Assembly: GCA_019828545.1 (NCBI GenBank)
Contig: JACVRA010000138.1
Span: forward strand, 372,001-436,000
Direction of reading: 5' to 3'
Origin: Paracamarosporium sp. OC-R06-R3
Taxonomy: Eukaryota; Ascomycota; Dothideomycetes; Pleosporales; Didymosphaeriaceae
Length of the DNA stretch: 64,000 nucleotides
Part shown: piece after piece, positions 34,117 through 44,086 of the stretch
Layout: each line of letters opens with the position of its first letter
Position numbering within the stretch: the first letter of the stretch is position 1
The notes under the pieces: generated by a model
What the model was told of the DNA's origin: nothing
Seen by the model: the letters and a program-made list of their open reading frames with translations, nothing else
Databases searched by the model: none
Translations under genes and position numbers: made by a program

Positions 34117-35598
34117 ATGAGCTCCAACAAGAAGAGTAGCCTCACGGGCTACCTGCCAGACATCCTCATGGCCGCCGCCGCCGTACGTACCTTGTCCTGG
34201 CACGCCTCTCTCATGCACCACGTCCCCGCGATTGCTGTACGGCGCCCTAACATATATTCATAGCCATTGATAGCATACTTTGTCATTCGAAATCTCCTCT
34301 CGCGCCTCGATCCCGAAGCCCAACAGAAAGAAGAAGCGAAGCGCAAAGCGTCCGCCGCGAATCGCAAACTCGGCGCCATACTCTCGAACAAAGCACGCGA
34401 TGGGTACGACAGCGATAGCGACGACGAATACGACCGGAGAAGGAGAAGTGATAGGCCGCGCATAGAAGACTTGAACTTAAGTGCATATGAGCAGACGATT
34501 GCTATGGAGGTTGTTGCGCCGGAAGAGATCCCGGTTTCGTTTGACGGTACATCTTTCCCCTGAAAACACGCCTCGCATACATGGACGAGATACTATCGTT
34601 GGACGCGGACTGACAGGGCAAATTTAGACATCGGTGGCCTCGACCCCATCATCGAAGAGCTCAAAGAATCCGTCATCTACCCCCTCACGCTCCCGCACCT
34701 ATACTCACACTCATCGTCGCTCCTCTCCGCGCCCTCAGGAGTCCTCCTCTACGGGCCTCCTGGCTGCGGAAAAACCATGCTCGCAAAAGCGCTCGCTCAC
34801 GAGTCTGGCGCCTGCTTCATCAACCTGCACATCAGCACCATAACGGAGAAATGGTACGGCGACTCTAACAAGCTCGTCAGTGCCGTCTTCAGTCTCGCCC
34901 GAAAGCTCCAACCTACCATCGTCTTCATCGACGAGATCGACGCCGTGCTCGGCCAGCGAAGAAGCGGGGAGCACGAGGCCAGCGGAATGGTAAAAGCAGA
35001 GTTCATGACGCAGTGGGACGGGTTGACCAGCGCCACACGCTCCGGCAGCGGCGACCCCCAGCGCATCTGCATCCTGGGCGCCACAAACAGAATCCAGGAC
35101 ATCGACGAAGCTATCCTGCGCCGCATGCCCAAGAAGTTCCCCGTCGCCCTGCCAAATGCCTCCCAGCGGCACAAGATCTTCTCCCTCATCCTCCGCGGCA
35201 CACAGATTGACCCGCCGAACTTCGACCTCGATTACGTTGTCCGCGTCTCCGCAGGAATGTCGGGCTCCGATATCAAGGAGGCATGTCGAGACGCTGCCAT
35301 GGGCCCTGTGCGCGAATACATCCGCCGGATGAAGAAGGAGGGTCGGTTACGGCAGGGTGTGAATCCAAAGGACGTCCGGGGCCTGCGGACAGAGGATTTC
35401 TTCGGCAGGGGACGAGGGCTGCGGGAGGTAGAGGATCTGGATGACGTCCAGGACGAGGTGGTCAATGTCAAGGAGGGCGGACGGAGAATCCATACCACGG
35501 AAGAGAGCGACGAGACGAGCACCTCTGGCACGGACAGCGGCGAGGAGAGGTTCAGAGATAGTGCGTATCATGATGCTGAGGCGGCACGTGGGCGGTAG
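34117..35598 (+). CDS. Mitochondrial AAA ATPase Msp1/ATAD1
   Basis: Three exons (34117-34182, 34264-34546, 34628-35598) encode 439 aa, an exact multiple of three. An N-terminal anchor, YLPDILMAAAAPLIAYFVIRNLL, is created by the first splice. A fungal-specific acidic/basic insert follows (YDSDSDDEYDRRRRSDRP). The AAA domain begins VSFDDIGGLDPIIEELKESV across the second splice. Walker A is GPPGCGKT and Walker B IVFIDEID. The pore-loop aromatic is in ITEKWYGDSNK, the sensor in LGATNRIQDID, and the arginine finger in AILRRMPKKF. Msp1 pulls mislocalised tail-anchored proteins out of the mitochondrial outer membrane. The C-terminal 60 residues form a Ser/Thr/acid-rich extension beyond the yeast length. 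Confidence 0.96.
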
Positions 35599-36024
35599 GA
35601 CCGAACCGTTGCGGATGGCCATCCGTTGGATTTAGGCACGCGTTGGATCTTTTTCTTGATTGCATGTATAGTCGGCAGCAGTAGCTGGGACTCTGCTCGT
35701 CGACCGTATGTAATGGCGAGGTGTCTTGATGATCGCATATAGTGCTCTCTGCTTCTGGGTACATATTCTACTTCGACGGCGTTGCGTACCGTTAGAAAGG
35801 GGGAAAGGGTTAGACAGCGCCACTGGCCGCGTTCAAAGTCCATCATGAGCTCGCCGCTTCTAAACAAAGTGGAATCATTTTCACTCTTCTCTACACATGG
35901 TCCTAAGCTGCAGCACTGGCTGGCTACAAAGTACAAAGCTCATGAACATTATCCATCGTCAACAGAACCTTCCAAAGGCCAGTACTCATCCTCTGACTTG
36001 ACGAATCAACAAATCCGCGGGATC
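35599..36024. other. Convergent intergenic region
   Basis: A 426-bp spacer between the 3' ends of MSP1 and SEC27. Nothing is supported in it. Confidence 0.5.
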
Positions 36025-39011
36025 CTACTCCTCATCCTCTTCGTCGTCCTCGTCGTCCTCCTCCTCCGCCTCCTCAGCAATCTCCTCCTCAACACCATCA
36101 GCATCCTCCTCCACCTCAACTTCACCCACTGCGAGATCCTCTGCCGTGCCACCCTCCTTCTCCAACCTCAAGTACTCATCCCACTCAGGGAACATCTCCT
36201 CGTCGCCCTCACCCTCGCTCGGCGGCTGTCCGAGCAACCGGCCGACCTTGGTCTTGCCCTCCTTCTCCAAGCTAGCCTTCCATTGCTTGACAAGCCCGGC
36301 CGTCGCACTGGGCTTATATGTCTGCGAGAAGAGGACCGCTTCGGCAACACGGTTAGTCTTGACGAGCAGGTCTATGCAGCCCTGGACATCGCCAATCTGC
36401 CATAGAGCGGAGAAAGCTACGTTGTTAGCAGTTGCCTGCTCAGCAAGGGAGGCGAGCTCGCGGAGACCATCAGTGTCCGAGGTGGCAGAATAAACAAGGA
36501 GTAATGAGCCGAGATCCTTCGCTTTTACGAAGCATTCCTGCGCCAGCGTCACATCCCAACCACTAAGAGCAGCGTCACCAACCGTCTTCCACTTATGCTC
36601 CGTATCTTGTTCGCGAGCAATAGATACGGCTTGCTGAAGGTCACCCAAGGATAGAGCGAGGTCGAAGCGATGTTCGGGGTCCGTGGCTACCTTTAGTGCG
36701 AGCTCCTTGTAACCCTGACCTTCCAAGAACCGTGCAATCTTGTTGTTCTGATCTTTTGGTACTGAGGGAAGAACTTCCTCAGCTGCCTCAAGATCGCCAC
36801 GCAATACGAGAGTTTGATACTCAACAACAGCGAGAGATAGGGCAAAGGATACAACGTTAACGTCTTTGTCGGCGATGTATATCCTTGAATCCCGAGGCAG
36901 GTAGCCAAGTACATAGTGTGGTGCGTCGAAATGTGAAATGGTGTAGGTCTGGTCACCAACAAGGTAATTCAACCGGTTGGTGCTGTTAGTGTAAATGAAG
37001 CAGTCTCCGACCCATGTACCAGTCCGGACGCTATTCTAGTCAGTAACAAGTTTCACAATACAGGTTCAGGTCTTTCGTACCTCTCGTTGATGTCGCATAC
37101 GACCTCAAACGCCGACTCTGCACCATCCTCATCGACTTCGCCGTTCTGTACAGCCTCCAGGTAATTCTCTCGCGAGTAACGGAGGACGTAGAATGTATCC
37201 TCTGTTGCTAGAGTGACCAACTCGCCACTCTCTGACCAGAAAACGCTCTTGGGTTCGACTTCTATTCTGCGGACTAGAGCGCCACTATCCCAGTCGAAGA
37301 AGCCGATACCACCCTGTCCTTTCACGCCGAGCAAGACACCACCGCTCAAGCCATCAGCGGAGAAACCCACGTTGAGAACACTTCTCTCCTTGAAGTTACG
37401 GAAGATCTTTACACTGGTCGAGGATTTTCGGATAGCGTAATCCTTGTCGTGCTCCTTGGAGGCCCAGACGAAGTCAAGTGCTGAACCGAAGGCTTGGTTT
37501 CGGAGCGCCAATGCAGTGTAGATGATATATTCACCATCACCGCACACGGCGACAAAACGTCCATTCGGCGAATGTAGAAGCGATTGAGGGTATATCTCGG
37601 TTGATCCGAGGTCCTTGGTCGGGAGGGTAAGTCGTTCAGAGTCCTTAAGGCTTTCGTTTCCTTTGATCACAGCTGTGAGAATTTCGTTGTGTCTTGCCCA
37701 GAGCACTTTTCCTCCGGCATCCATGCTGACCGCCGGCTCTTCTCGGCCCATGGAGATAACCACTGCACCATCGTCGAAACCCAGTGCCACGCCATTCTTG
37801 CCCTTCTGATACGCTACACACCATGCGCGCTCCAAGCCGTAGTTCAAAGATTGTTCTAGCCTGTATGTTGACGAATGCCAAATTTTAATAGTACCATCTT
37901 CGGATCCGGAGATGATTACTGGAAGTTCGGGGTGGTAGACTGCAAAGCTAACGTTTGAGGTATGGCCTTCCAAAGTGGCAATGAGAGCCTTCGTGGTATA
38001 ATCCCACACCTTTACTGTTCGATCGTCTGACGTGGTAAGGAGGTATGGCTTGTCGGATTGAGGGTAGTAATCAATGAAGTTTACGCCCTTGGCTTCATGC
38101 GCCTCGAGAGTGAAGTTCGGCGTTGAGCTGCCCAATGACCATATCTTAACAGTCCTATCCAAACATGCCGAAGCGAATGTGTTTGGGTCCTTGGGGTTGA
38201 TCGCGATGCCCATAACATAGTGTCCGTGGCCTTCGAATACCTGTACACCTGCAAAAGGTTAGCACGGCAGGTATTCGCAGCATCGGTTCACGCACATTTC
38301 CACGATTTGTCCCAATCCCATAACTTGATTGTCATATCATCCTGCCACAAAATCAACGTTATGCCTCATCTAGTTCATTGGTGACTACGCACGCTCGCGG
38401 TGAGGACGAAGGGCTGCGTCGGGTGCACAGCAATCGCACGAATATAATCGGGGTGCGCTTCGAATTCGGTAACCTTCTCTGAGGTGTTGTAGTTGTAAAC
38501 ACGGAGCCTGAAGTCGTCCGAGCCTGCAAGTAAAAGTTAACATATGCACTCTTCGATAACCCGTGAGTGACCCACCTGCAACTATCCAATTCTTTCGTGC
38601 GATGAAACGACCTGCTCGGACAGGCACGTCGCAGAGCTCAAATGTCTTGACAATCGATTGCGAAACATAAGACCATATGTGAACATGCCCTGATCGCCAT
38701 CAGTATGCGCCATGTTTATCGGAGCACTCCGCGCATGCATACCGCTGTATAATGTCGTAAGGATCCATGGTTCGGTAGGGTGGAAGTCTTCGAAGTGATT
38801 TAGCAGGCATCATATAGCTGAATCACATGCCTCATACCAATTCCTGTGCCGTGTTAGCTGGATGTCATCGCACAGTTTATGCGATAGCTCACCTTTGACC
38901 CTCTCAGATCGCGCAAACAGCTGCCTCTGTATGACCGCACATATTAGCAAACCATCTCCCGCCGACCCTATATTCCAGCCTAGTGTGCCTTACCTTGACG
39001 TCCAGACGCAT
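36025..39011 (-). CDS. Coatomer subunit beta-prime (Sec27/COPB2)
   Basis: Eight exons (39011-38994, 38926-38893, 38787-38743, 38689-38576, 38523-38393, 38341-38296, 38248-37081, 37030-36025) encode 853 aa, an exact multiple of three; introns are 47-105 bases. The start [17 protein letters not shown] and the WD40 propeller are canonical: [15 protein letters not shown], then [27 protein letters not shown], and [22 protein letters not shown]. The alpha-solenoid follows from about residue 500 ([31 protein letters not shown]). The tail is Glu/Asp-rich. The protein is part of the COPI coat for Golgi-to-ER retrieval. Dense 5' introns with very short exons are usual for this gene in filamentous fungi. 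Confidence 0.97.
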
Positions 39012-40081
39012 TGTGAGAGCTTGTGGTGGGAGTTAAGCGGAGGGGTGGGTTTATAAAGACGTGGCTAGTTAAAGCCCGCCGGCGCACGGAATCTCGAGAC
39101 CTGGAAACTCTGGAGGAGAATTGCGCCTTGAATAATGGGATTGGTCGCAGAATAGAGGAGGGTCGGTCAACAAGAAGCTGTGGACAAGTTGCGGTTCCGT
39201 TGCTTAGGCCAGAGGCCATGTGGGCTCGGTGTTGCCTGCCAAGACTTCGAGGGACCAGGTGGATCCTTTCCCAAAAAGCGAGCCTCGATTTACACCGCTA
39301 ACCCAGGACCATTGCAGCGAGGAGGATGGACGGCGATACTTGAGACTAGAGTAGATGCGTCCTATACGACTACGTACAGCGTATGAGCTTCGGGGTCGTA
39401 TAGGAATGTAACGAGTTATCGAATGGCCTGAACCACCAAAAGCTTGGGTGTGCCCTCATTCTTTACCGCAAAGGCATTTTGCAAAAACATTCATGCTGCG
39501 GTCCTTTGTCGATTGCGCAGACATCACAACGGCAATAGAGGCGCGAAACATGATTTTAACTTTCCTTTCATTCTACTTTTCCCTACATACATCAAATATT
39601 TACGTGTAACATCCCCACAAGCCGTTCTGCCTACTCTGCGCTTCTTATCTACGCAAAAGCTACGAAATGCTTAGCAGATAAACTCCACAAACGTTTCGCA
39701 CGCAACATCTCCGCTTCGAAAACAATAGCAAATGTCTAGCTCGCCAGCATAGACAGGTATCTAAGAACTGAAAAGTACCAACTAAAGAAAAGATCCGAGA
39801 TCCGGTTGAATAAATAAAAAGGTATAAATGGTAGGTTTCTTAGTGAGAGTGTCCGAACATTAAGAATGCGAAACCCATCTACGAAACGGCTGTGGACCAG
39901 CTTAGACTAGCTTGGTCGAAAGGCGCATCGATTGGAAGACGGATGACCGCGAGGTAATTACACGTGGAGGAATCAAAACAATCCTCGCATGTCATAGGGC
40001 AGGTAAAGGCGAGACCTGTCCGTCCGAGTATGATACAATAGCGCGTGAGCTCATGTCGTTGTCGGTTGCGCATGGACGGTA
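39012..40081. other. Intergenic, SEC27 5' region and MSB2 3' region
   Basis: A 1.07-kb region holding the SEC27 promoter and the MSB2 3' end. No other gene is supported. Confidence 0.5.
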
Positions 40082-43000
40082 TCAGTTCCAGCCGAGTGAG
40101 TTTTCTGCCATTACAGGAGCTGAGATCTGCTGCGTCCGGATACTGCGACCGTTACTGCTGCTGCTGCCTCGACTGCCTCGGCTATAGGGAACAGTGGGGG
40201 TTAATCTCCCATTTCGAGCGCCTGACATCCAGTTACCACCACCCACAGATCCGTAGGTGTAGCGGCTTGTGCTTGGCACAGAGCTGGATCGACGATGAGC
40301 CGCCTTTTTGTTTCTGTATCGGCGCGCGACGAAGAACATGGCGGCACCGTACGCAACAGCTGCGAGAACAGCACCGGTAGCAATTCCCGCGCTCGTGGGG
40401 TTGACATTGCGACTACCAGTGGTATCACCTGGAAGAGCACCGCCATGGCCAGTCTCATCAGTGGTACCTGGGGACTGGCCATTATTCTGGTTTGTGGTGG
40501 GCTTGCTAGAGCCATAGGGCAGGGGCCAGGTTGGGTCCACAAGAGAGGTGAGCTGATTGACACTGTCACGAGGTAGACCGTTCTCGTCTACGTTGTGGTA
40601 GAAGGTTGATGCAGGCTGTCCAAGCTGGACCTCCAAGGTGGTGTTCTTGTCCTTGGGAATCATGAACACTGCAAGGGTTGTGACCCATCCCTTGTATTGG
40701 GTAGTGTCAACAGCCCTGAGACCGTAGTTAACCACCTCGTCGTCCTTGACACCAATTGCCTGAGCGATGGCTTGCTTTAGGTACGTGAAAATCTGGTTGC
40801 TACCACCGTTCGATGCTACAAAGTCGTAGTTGAGACCGTAGTCGAAAGCGATTTGACCCAAGAACATGCTTTCAGGCACTTGAGAAGGCATGCCGTTAGG
40901 GGGTTGGATCCAGGGTGCGATACCGCTCGGCATTGCGCTCTGCGAAGCAGTGCTGAGCGTAGAGGGCACTTGAACGATGCTGGAAGGTACCACCAAAGTA
41001 GTGGCATCGTCGCTAGAAATTGGCACTATGGACTGGGGCGGCGGTGTCTTCGAGGGAGGCGGGGTGACGACGGAAGCACTGCTCTGTGTGGCAGAGCTGG
41101 AAAATGATGTAGTCTCCGGCAATTGAGATGCAGATGTGTTAGTAGCGCTCGCAGAGACCGACTGGCTTGTAGTCTGGGTCTCCGAGGCAGGGATGGTTGG
41201 CTCGCTCGTGGGTACTGGAGTACTCGTTACGGCCGTAGGATTTGAAGAAATTCCAGTGCCAGTTGATATTTCTGATCCAGTTCCAGTTGTAGTGGGACCC
41301 GAAGATGTGGTTTGGTCAGTACCGGTGGGCAGTGAGGTAGACTCAACACCAGTTCCGCTTATTGATCCTGAAGGAGTAATACCAGAAGTGGTCGTGACAT
41401 CGGTCGGGCTGCTTGTAGGCAAATCCGTAGAGACCGAAGCTGTGGTCTCAGACGTAGGGATCAAGACTGAAGTATCCGTGCTCACAGTAGGCTCAGAAGT
41501 GATGGCACCAGTGCCAGAGGTGAGGGTGGGAAGTGAGAGAGTAGGAAGTGAGAGAGTAGGTGCTGTTCCAGTAGGAAGCGAGAGGGTAGGAAGTGTTTCG
41601 GTTGGAAGCGAGAGAGTAGGTGCTGTTCCAGTAGGAAGCGAGAGGGTGGAGCCTGTTTCGGTTGGAAGCGAAAGCAGGCTGGACACATCCGAAATGATGC
41701 TGGAGATCACACTGGAAACATCTGGCAGAGAAAGAGTCTCACTGGCTGTGAGGGTCGGCTCACTCGAGGGCTCCGAAGTTGGAATAGCCGTGACGGTAGG
41801 AGCAGTAGGACCAACTGTGGAGTCGCTGATTCCAGAAGCAGTCGTAGGAAGTGCATCAGTCGAAGTTGGTTCCGTTGGGTTAAGAACGGAAGACACGTCG
41901 GATACGACTGAGGAGAGCGCCGACGATACATCAGACACCACCGACGACAGAATCGACGAAACACCGGGAAGTAGAGCGGTATCGCTACCTGTCTCCGAAG
42001 TGGGAATTGATTCAGAGATGGTGGGCGTGGGTGTCGCCGTCACGCTTGTAGCACCAGTACCAAATGCCGTGGTGATTCCGACGACAATTCCGCTTGTTGG
42101 CAATGTCAATGAGATATCAGAAGAGAAACTGATGTCGCTGGATGGGAGCACAACACTGCTAGGAACACCGCCAGCAGAACCAGAAGGCTCAGATGCAGAT
42201 GCGGTGGCGGTGGCGGTGGCGGAAGGTCCGGTCGATACGAGGGTATCGTCGTCCAAACTGGATTGCGAAGTGGTTGGCAGAACCCCAGTGGGCAAAGGCA
42301 GCTCACCAGTAAGGCTCGACAGGAGGCTCGATATGATGTTGTTCGAGGGCGAAGATCCGGTAGGTAGGGGCTGATCACCAGTGAGGCTGGTCGGGGTGTC
42401 TGATGGCAGAACTCCCGTGGGCAAAGGTGACTCGCCTGTGAGGCTAGGCGTAGCGCTCTCCGTTGGTAGGATGCCGGTCGGCAGAATGCCAGTAGAGCCA
42501 AAGATAGGATCAAGAAGGTTTGGCACAGAAGCGGACTGAGTCGGCTGTGGCTCGGAAGACGGGATCCCCCCAGTCGAGCCTGGAATGATAAATGGTCCCA
42601 GAATCGTCGTTGGTGTAGTTGAGCTAGGCTCTTGCGAAATGGGCGATGCACTAGGTGACACGATAGTATCAGGAATACCTCCAGTCGAGGCTACATCTGA
42701 AGATTGTACGGGCACCTCGGAGGGGACAGCGGAAGGTTGCACAGGAGATGTGGGAATTCCTCCAGTTGAAGCGACAGAACCAACAGACGTAGCGGGAGTA
42801 GTCGGTGTCACAATTGACGAGGGAACTTCACCCGTCGAGCCGACGCTAGATTGAACAGGCGTGCCTTCATCTGAAGTGGGCTGGACAATCGAAGACGGGA
42901 TACCACCGGTAGAAGCGATGCTGGACTGAACAGGCGAGCTTTCTTCTGGAATGGTAGGCAGAACGATCGAAGACGGGATGCCACCGGTGGAGGCAACGTT

Positions 43001-44086
43001 GGACTGTACAGGCGTGCTGTCCACAGGAGCGACGGAAGACGTAGGCAAAACGACCGACGAGGGAATGCCGCCCGTTGAAGCAACGCTCGATTCGACAGGC
43101 TCGCTGACATCAGGTGTAGCAGATGTAGTGGGCAACACGATTGACGAAGGGATGCCACCTGTCGGAGCAATAGGCTCGCTTGTGTCAGGCTGCGCCGAGG
43201 TTGTAGGCAGGACGATTGAAGACGGTACGCCGCCTGTAGAAGCAACATCATCTGCTGCGGATGTCGTGGGCGTCACGATTGAAGCAGGGATACCGCCGGA
43301 AGATCCTACTGAAGATGGCTCAGCTGAAGGGATCGCCTCGCTGGAGCTGGATGGTTCGATCGGCTGGGGAGTACTTGTGGGAAGTACAGGTGACTCAGGC
43401 ACTCCACCTGTAGAGCCGACGGAAGGAGTTGAAGGTTCTTGCACTGGGGTTTCAATGGGACTTGGTGTAGGTGAGGGAGTTGGCGTAACAATTGGTTCTG
43501 GGATTCCACCAGTCGAGCCAACACTGGACACAGATGGCGGCTCTTCGCTCGACACTGACGGTACGGGTTCTTCCGATGGAATAGGGGACGGTGTGGGAAG
43601 AACAGGATCGGAAGGTACGCCTTGCGTAGAGCCAATTTCAGTGTTCGATGATGGTTGCTGGGGAGCCTCTTGGGATGGCGTAGTAGGCGCTGGTTCAGAT
43701 GCATCACCGGCGCTGCTGACTGCCGAAGGTGACACTACGACAGTCTCGGCAGATTCTGAAGATGACGGACGCAAATGCAATAGCGATTCGAAGAATGACG
43801 ATATGTCTGAAGACCGGTCATCTGACGACTGGTCCGGGACGGGTGTCGTGCTAGGCGGCAAAACCAAATCGGACGTCGTCTCTGCTGGTACTGCCGGTTG
43901 GGTCGTGTTCGCAAACTCTCGCTTGACATGCCGTGGGAAGTAGTACCGTGGGCGCAAGTTTGTCTGTTGTGGGCCGCCGGCTGGTAGGGCATCCGCGGTG
44001 GTCAACATGGGACCAGACATGCTGGAAAGAAGCAGGGCCATGGCCCATGTTGTCGTAGATGGCGGCATATTTACTATTATCTTCAA
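40082..44086 (-). CDS. Signalling mucin Msb2
   Basis: A single exon of 1334 codons. The second ATG (44068) gives a better signal peptide, MPPSTTTWAMALLLSSM, so the start may be 18 bases downstream. Residues about 60-1050 are an extreme Ser/Thr/Pro mucin region, with more than a dozen imperfect STGGIPSSIVLPT-type repeats (about 150-520) and further LPTG/LSLPT repeats. A non-repetitive domain follows (about 1060-1170: IAPWIQPPNGMPSQVP, MFLGQIAFDYGLNYDFV, GWVTTLAVFMIPKD). This matches the conserved positive-regulatory region of Msb2/Hkr1 sensors. A single span (ATGAVLAAVAYGAAMFF) and an 80-residue basic, Ser-rich cytosolic tail complete it. Msb2 signals to Cdc42 and the filamentation/osmotic MAPK pathways, so it is a functional neighbour of BEM1. 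Confidence 0.9.
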   Translation of the reverse strand: MKIIVNMPPSTTTWAMALLLSSMSGPMLTTADALPAGGPQQTNLRPRYYFPRHVKREFANTTQPAVPAETTSDLVLPPSTTPVPDQSSDDRSSDISSFFESLLHLRPSSSESAETVVVSPSAVSSAGDASEPAPTTPSQEAPQQPSSNTEIGSTQGVPSDPVLPTPSPIPSEEPVPSVSSEEPPSVSSVGSTGGIPEPIVTPTPSPTPSPIETPVQEPSTPSVGSTGGVPESPVLPTSTPQPIEPSSSSEAIPSAEPSSVGSSGGIPASIVTPTTSAADDVASTGGVPSSIVLPTTSAQPDTSEPIAPTGGIPSSIVLPTTSATPDVSEPVESSVASTGGIPSSVVLPTSSVAPVDSTPVQSNVASTGGIPSSIVLPTIPEESSPVQSSIASTGGIPSSIVQPTSDEGTPVQSSVGSTGEVPSSIVTPTTPATSVGSVASTGGIPTSPVQPSAVPSEVPVQSSDVASTGGIPDTIVSPSASPISQEPSSTTPTTILGPFIIPGSTGGIPSSEPQPTQSASVPNLLDPIFGSTGILPTGILPTESATPSLTGESPLPTGVLPSDTPTSLTGDQPLPTGSSPSNNIISSLLSSLTGELPLPTGVLPTTSQSSLDDDTLVSTGPSATATATASASEPSGSAGGVPSSVVLPSSDISFSSDISLTLPTSGIVVGITTAFGTGATSVTATPTPTISESIPTSETGSDTALLPGVSSILSSVVSDVSSALSSVVSDVSSVLNPTEPTSTDALPTTASGISDSTVGPTAPTVTAIPTSEPSSEPTLTASETLSLPDVSSVISSIISDVSSLLSLPTETGSTLSLPTGTAPTLSLPTETLPTLSLPTGTAPTLSLPTLSLPTLTSGTGAITSEPTVSTDTSVLIPTSETTASVSTDLPTSSPTDVTTTSGITPSGSISGTGVESTSLPTGTDQTTSSGPTTTGTGSEISTGTGISSNPTAVTSTPVPTSEPTIPASETQTTSQSVSASATNTSASQLPETTSFSSSATQSSASVVTPPPSKTPPPQSIVPISSDDATTLVVPSSIVQVPSTLSTASQSAMPSGIAPWIQPPNGMPSQVPESMFLGQIAFDYGLNYDFVASNGGSNQIFTYLKQAIAQAIGVKDDEVVNYGLRAVDTTQYKGWVTTLAVFMIPKDKNTTLEVQLGQPASTFYHNVDENGLPRDSVNQLTSLVDPTWPLPYGSSKPTTNQNNGQSPGTTDETGHGGALPGDTTGSRNVNPTSAGIATGAVLAAVAYGAAMFFVARRYRNKKAAHRRSSSVPSTSRYTYGSVGGGNWMSGARNGRLTPTVPYSRGSRGSSSSNGRSIRTQQISAPVMAENSLGWN
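41515..41660. repeat. Internal tandem repeats of MSB2 (LSLPT type)
   Basis: Imperfect repeats of AGTAGGAAGYGAGAG and a 60-bp higher-order duplication encode alternating LSLPTG/TAPT units. They are part of the mucin region and likely to vary in length between isolates. Confidence 0.7.
42700..43520. repeat. Internal repeats of MSB2 (STGGIPSS type)
   Basis: Degenerate units of about 60-100 bp encode serial STGGIPSSIVLPT blocks. Codon-level divergence between units is high, so these are old duplications under selection for composition. Confidence 0.7.

Noticed and set aside
41136..43943. Two long plus-strand frames (412 and 330 codons) antisense to MSB2
   Set aside because: Ser/Thr/Pro-rich repeats have few stops in the complementary phase. 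The encoded Val/Gly/Glu-rich repeats simply mirror the mucin.
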